Origin: Pseudomonadota bacterium
GTDB lineage: Bacteria; Pseudomonadota; Gammaproteobacteria; Steroidobacterales; Steroidobacteraceae
Assembly (NCBI GenBank): GCA_037200975.1
Contig: JBBCGI010000001.1
Span: 1,612,001-1,676,000, forward strand
Reading direction: 5' to 3'
DNA length: 64,000 nt
In this document: positions 61,353-64,000 of the stretch, piece by piece
Position numbering within the stretch: the stretch's first letter is position 1
Layout of the letters: each line of letters starts with the position of its first letter
Position numbers and translations under genes: made by a program
The notes under the pieces: model-generated
Seen by the model: the letters and a program-made list of their open reading frames with translations, nothing else
What the model was told of the DNA's origin: nothing
The model's database searches: none

Positions 61353-61772
61353 ATGACTGTTGTGCGTTACGAGCCCTGGGCGCTGTTGAACCGGTTGCAT
61401 CGGGAGCTCGATCAAACTTTCGAAACCGCAGCCCGCGACGCGTCCTGGACGCCGGCGGTCGATATCCATGAGGAAGGCGGACGTTTCGTCGTTCGCGCCG
61501 ACCTGCCGGGCGTTGCGCCCGCGGATATCAACGTGACGGCGGAGAAAGGTGTTCTCACCCTGCGCGGCGAGCGCAGCATCGAGAAGAAGGAAGTCGACGG
61601 CCACTATTCGCGCGTCGAGCGCGTGAGTGGCAAGTTCGTGCGTACCTTCACGCTGCCGGAGAACGTCGCGACGGATCAGATCACCGCGCAGTTCAAGGAC
61701 GGCGTCCTCACGCTCGCGATCCCGAAAGTGGCGAAGGCCGAGCCGCGCCGCATCGAGGTCCTCGCGGCGTAA
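61353..61772 (+). CDS. Small heat-shock protein (Hsp20/alpha-crystallin)
   Basis: This 139-residue ATP-independent chaperone holds unfolding proteins. It has an alpha-crystallin domain from about 32 to 125: TPAVDIHEEGGRFVVRADLPGVAPADINVTAEKGVLTLRGER and FTLPENVATDQITAQFKDGVLTLAIPK, including the G-V-L-T-L signature. The short N-terminal arm (YEPWALLNRLHRELDQTF) and an I-E-V tail (RRIEVLAA) fit assembly into oligomers. AAGGAG lies before the ATG. A terminator follows at 61832. Heat-shock control is likely, but I could not define a sigma-32 promoter in the leader. Confidence 0.93.
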   Translation: MTVVRYEPWALLNRLHRELDQTFETAARDASWTPAVDIHEEGGRFVVRADLPGVAPADINVTAEKGVLTLRGERSIEKKEVDGHYSRVERVSGKFVRTFTLPENVATDQITAQFKDGVLTLAIPKVAKAEPRRIEVLAA

Positions 61773-61831
61773 TCGCGCGGGGCCGGCCGCCACGGCCCGC
61801 TCCCACTCAATCAACGCCTCGATGGAAAGGG

Positions 61832-61860
61832 GCCGGACCTGAAAGGGTCCGGCTCTTTTT
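61832..61860 (+). terminator. Rho-independent terminator after hsp20
   Basis: GCCGGACC (61832-61839) pairs with GGTCCGGC (61846-61853) around TGAAAG and is followed by TCTTTTTG. Confidence 0.85.
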
Positions 61861-61904
61861 GTTTGCGCCTGTTTGCGCGCGGCAGTTCGCGATCCGCCGA
61901 TCGC

Positions 61905-62105
61905 CTAGCGGGGCTGGCCGCCACCCAGCACACGTGCCGGGAAAGTGATGATCGCGCGCAGCAGCCCGAACACCCCATCCACGGCGATGCCGAGCAGGCG
62001 GAATGGCAGCGCGATGAGCCACACCAGTGGCCACAACAACAACGCCAGGATCGCGACCGGCCAGCAGACAACCAGCAGCAGGCACCACAAGAGAAACTTG
62101 ATCAT
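61905..62105 (-). CDS. Small hydrophobic membrane protein (66 aa)
   Basis: This 66-residue protein is almost entirely hydrophobic (MIKFLLWCLLLVVCWPVAI, LALLLWPLVWLIALPF, LLGIAVDGVFGLLRAII) with a basic C-terminus. It is probably two membrane helices with a re-entrant third. Its function is unknown. GAGGA lies upstream of the ATG at 62105. Its start is only 21 bases from the divergent degP start, so the promoter of each gene must lie inside the other. Confidence 0.7.
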   Translation of the reverse strand: MIKFLLWCLLLVVCWPVAILALLLWPLVWLIALPFRLLGIAVDGVFGLLRAIITFPARVLGGGQPR

Positions 62106-62126
62106 CGTTTGAGTATCCTCTTCGTC

Positions 62127-63524
62127 ATGTTCATTCGTCCAAACACCTTCTCGCTCGCGCTGGCCGCCGTCGCCGCCATGCTCACTCTCGCCGGCCACGC
62201 GGCATTGCCCCAGGCAGTAGGTGACGCCCCGGTGCCGACGCTCGCGCCCATGATCAAGCGCGTCTCGCCGGCCGTCGTGAACATCGCCACCCGCGGCACC
62301 ATCCGCGAACGCTCGCCGCAGAATCCGCTCCTCGAGGACCCCTTCTTCCGCCGCTTCTTCGACATACCGGACATGGGCCCCCGCGAGCGCCAGTTCCAGA
62401 GCGCAGGTTCCGGCGTCATCTTTGATGCAAAAAACGGGTATATCGTTACAAACGCGCATGTCGTTGATAACGCGACTGAAATCACCGTAACCCTGCAAGA
62501 CGGGCGGGATCTGACCGCCACCGTGGTCGGCAGTGACGTGCCCTCGGACGTCGCGGTGCTCAAAGTGCCGTCCGACACGCTGGTCCAGGTCGCGCTGGGC
62601 GACTCCACCAAACTCGAGGTCGGCGACTTCGTGGTCGCCATCGGCAATCCGTTCGGCCTGCAGCACACGGTGACCTCCGGCATCGTCAGCGGCCTCGGCC
62701 GCAGCGGTATCAACCCAGACGGCTACGAAGATTTCATCCAGACCGACGCGTCGATCAATCCGGGCAACTCGGGTGGCGCGTTGGTGAACCTGCGCGGCGA
62801 ATTGGTCGGCATCAACAGTGCCATCCTGTCGCGCTCGGGCGGCAACATCGGCATCGGCTTCGCGATCCCGGTGAACATGGCCCACAGCATCATGGACCAG
62901 CTGATCAAGTTCGGTTCGGTGAAGCGCGGGTTGTTAGGCGTGAACATCTATTCGCTGACGCCCGACATGGCGAAGTCGCTGAACATTCCCAACACCCAGG
63001 GCGTGCTGGTGTCGCAGGTGACTGACGGCTCCGCGGCCGACAAGGCCGGTATCAAGCCGGGCGACGTCATCACCAGCATCAACGGTCAGACGATCAAGTC
63101 GAACAGCGAGCTGCGCAACGCAATCGGCCTCTCGCGCGTCGGCGACAAGCTGGACGTCGCCATCATTCGCGATCGCAAGCCGCAGCACATCGTCGCGGTC
63201 ATCAACGATCTGCCGGCCACCCCACCGGCCGTGGCCGGCAAATCCGGCGCGGGTACCGCCACCGATACCAACCTGATTCACCCGAGCCTGGTGGGCGCCA
63301 CACTTACGGATGCCCCGGACGGCGGCGTCGCGCTGCGGACCGTGGAACCGCGCAGCGCAGCGGACCTCGCCAAGCTTCGAACCGGCGACCGGATCGTGGG
63401 CGTCAATGGACGGACCATCGCGAACGTCAAGGAGCTGCGCGAAGTCGCCAAGCGCGGCGGCACGCTCGTGCTCACCATTCAGCGCGGGCCCACGCTCATC
63501 CTGGTGCCGCTGCGCTCGCCCTGA
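62127..63524 (+). CDS. degP: Do-like periplasmic serine protease/chaperone
   Basis: This 465-residue DegP/DegQ-type protein has a signal peptide (FSLALAAVAAMLTLAGHAA) and a protease domain with H111 (TNAHVV), D141 (SDVAVLK) and S215 (NPGNSGGAL). Two PDZ domains follow (about 275-365 with RGLLGVNIYSLTPDMAKSL and 380-465 with GATLTDAPDGGVALRTVEP). It degrades or refolds damaged envelope proteins. The ATG at 62127 begins the signal peptide. The LA-loop is of moderate length (ERSPQNPLLEDPFFRRFFDIPDMGPRE), which does not separate DegP from DegQ. An FAD oxidoreductase gene starts 13 bases after its stop. Confidence 0.93.
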   Translation: MFIRPNTFSLALAAVAAMLTLAGHAALPQAVGDAPVPTLAPMIKRVSPAVVNIATRGTIRERSPQNPLLEDPFFRRFFDIPDMGPRERQFQSAGSGVIFDAKNGYIVTNAHVVDNATEITVTLQDGRDLTATVVGSDVPSDVAVLKVPSDTLVQVALGDSTKLEVGDFVVAIGNPFGLQHTVTSGIVSGLGRSGINPDGYEDFIQTDASINPGNSGGALVNLRGELVGINSAILSRSGGNIGIGFAIPVNMAHSIMDQLIKFGSVKRGLLGVNIYSLTPDMAKSLNIPNTQGVLVSQVTDGSAADKAGIKPGDVITSINGQTIKSNSELRNAIGLSRVGDKLDVAIIRDRKPQHIVAVINDLPATPPAVAGKSGAGTATDTNLIHPSLVGATLTDAPDGGVALRTVEPRSAADLAKLRTGDRIVGVNGRTIANVKELREVAKRGGTLVLTIQRGPTLILVPLRSP

Positions 63525-63537
63525 GTCGGCGTACCCG

Positions 63538-64000
63538 ATGCTCGACGTACTCGTAATCGGCGCCGGCCCCGCCGGCTCCATGGTATCGGCGCTGCTCGCA
63601 CGGCGCGGCTTCAAGGTGCTGGTGCTCGAGCGCCAACTATTCCCGCGCTTTTCCATCGGTGAAAGCCTGCTCGCCTACAGCGCGCAGATGCTCAGCGAGA
63701 CCGGCCTGCTCGAAGCCGTGCAGGTCAGAAGTTTCCAGTACAAGAACGGCGCGGTGTTCGATCGCGACGGCCGCACCTCGGAATTCAATTTCGCCGACAA
63801 GTCGAGCGCCGGGCTGGGATTCACGTTCCAGGTGCAGCGCGCGGATTTCGACGACACGCTGGCGCGCGAGGCGTTGAAAGCCGGCGCCGAGATCCGTTTC
63901 GAGGTCGAGATCACGGCCGTCGATTTCAGCGGCGAGAAGCCGCGGGTGACCAGCCGCGCCGCCGACGGCAGCGTTGACATCCACGAACCGCGGTTCGTGC
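63538..64000 (+). CDS. FAD-dependent oxidoreductase, halogenase-like (N-terminal part)
   Basis: The reading frame starts at the ATG at 63538 and runs off the right edge, giving 154 residues. It begins with an FAD-binding motif (MLDVLVIGAGPAGSMVSALLARRG) and continues with LVLERQLFPRFSIGESLL. The P-R-x-x-IGES block is typical of flavin-dependent halogenases and geranylgeranyl-reductase-like oxidoreductases. QVQRADFDDTLAREALKAGA follows the usual pattern. No catalytic Lys motif can be checked because the gene is truncated by the window. It is 13 bases downstream of degP and may be co-transcribed. Confidence 0.8.
   Translation, partial: MLDVLVIGAGPAGSMVSALLARRGFKVLVLERQLFPRFSIGESLLAYSAQMLSETGLLEAVQVRSFQYKNGAVFDRDGRTSEFNFADKSSAGLGFTFQVQRADFDDTLAREALKAGAEIRFEVEITAVDFSGEKPRVTSRAADGSVDIHEPRFV

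Noticed and set aside
61007-61354. Frame of 115 residues in the nrdJ/hsp20 gap
   Set aside because: Arg/Cys-rich translation without a domain, overlapping an NrdR-like box and the hsp20 ribosome-binding site.

Overview
The window is GC-rich and densely coded on both strands. It comes from a Gram-negative bacterium: it carries lipopolysaccharide genes (waaA, kdkA, a heptosyltransferase-like gene), a TolC-type outer-membrane channel, a TonB-dependent receptor, DegP, many signal-peptide, lipoprotein and Tat-exported products, and GlnE. The order pcm-like, rhodanese, tolC, then convergent waaA-kdkA, together with a split class II ribonucleotide reductase and a large polysaccharide-degradation locus, suggests a gammaproteobacterium near Steroidobacterales/Xanthomonadales. 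That placement is inference. No rRNA, tRNA, CRISPR array or recognisable transposase gene was seen.

Layout. 1-8 kb: the C-terminal end of a K+-independent H+-pyrophosphatase, msrB, DoxX, an atypical AAA+/Fis regulator, a TlpA-type thioredoxin, a VOC protein and a membrane PAS-GGDEF-EAL protein. 8-15.5 kb: envelope genes (pcm-like, rhodanese, tolC, waaA, kdkA, GT9, DUF6165, Tat-exported M24 peptidase). 15.5-24 kb: a zinc-finger protein, glnE, a lipoprotein, the proteasome-like Anbu, a two-motif retropepsin-like protein, an AlkC-like DNA glycosylase, an HD protein and LysE. 24-33 kb: a carbohydrate locus (Tat-exported Gfo/Idh oxidoreductase, sialate O-acetylesterase, GH10 xylanase lipoprotein, DUF4861, GH105, TolB-like propeller). 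33.4-39 kb: an exported flavin amine oxidase, a di-haem cytochrome c and an exported RidA, then a TonB receptor. 39-49 kb: a reprolysin-like protease with a GlyGly-CTERM-like tail, MAPEG, an RRM protein, a GH44 lipoprotein and an ABC exporter. 49-57 kb: a trypsin-like protease operon, a YadG/YadH-like ABC pair, a pair of paralogous small secreted proteins and a PAS histidine kinase. 57-64 kb: a split NrdJ with an intein in its active-site motif and NrdR-box-like palindromes upstream, Hsp20, DegP and the start of an FAD oxidoreductase.

The most unusual structure is a dispersed family of long, near-perfect palindromes. They lie immediately after stop codons at 1332, 19612, 25354, 31353 (nested), 35578, 39321, 44333 and 53599, with a solo arm at 14231. 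Arms are shared between copies while the cores differ. One copy sits inside another, and some copies supply the stop codon, the last residues or the ribosome-binding site of the adjacent gene. They look like a REP/BIME-type mobile palindrome family.

Two gene sets form plausible functional units. One is export-linked xylan/pectin breakdown (25-33 kb plus GH44). The other is a periplasmic amine-oxidation module (33.4-36.2 kb), in which a flavoenzyme would hand electrons to a cytochrome c and an exported RidA would deal with the imine product.
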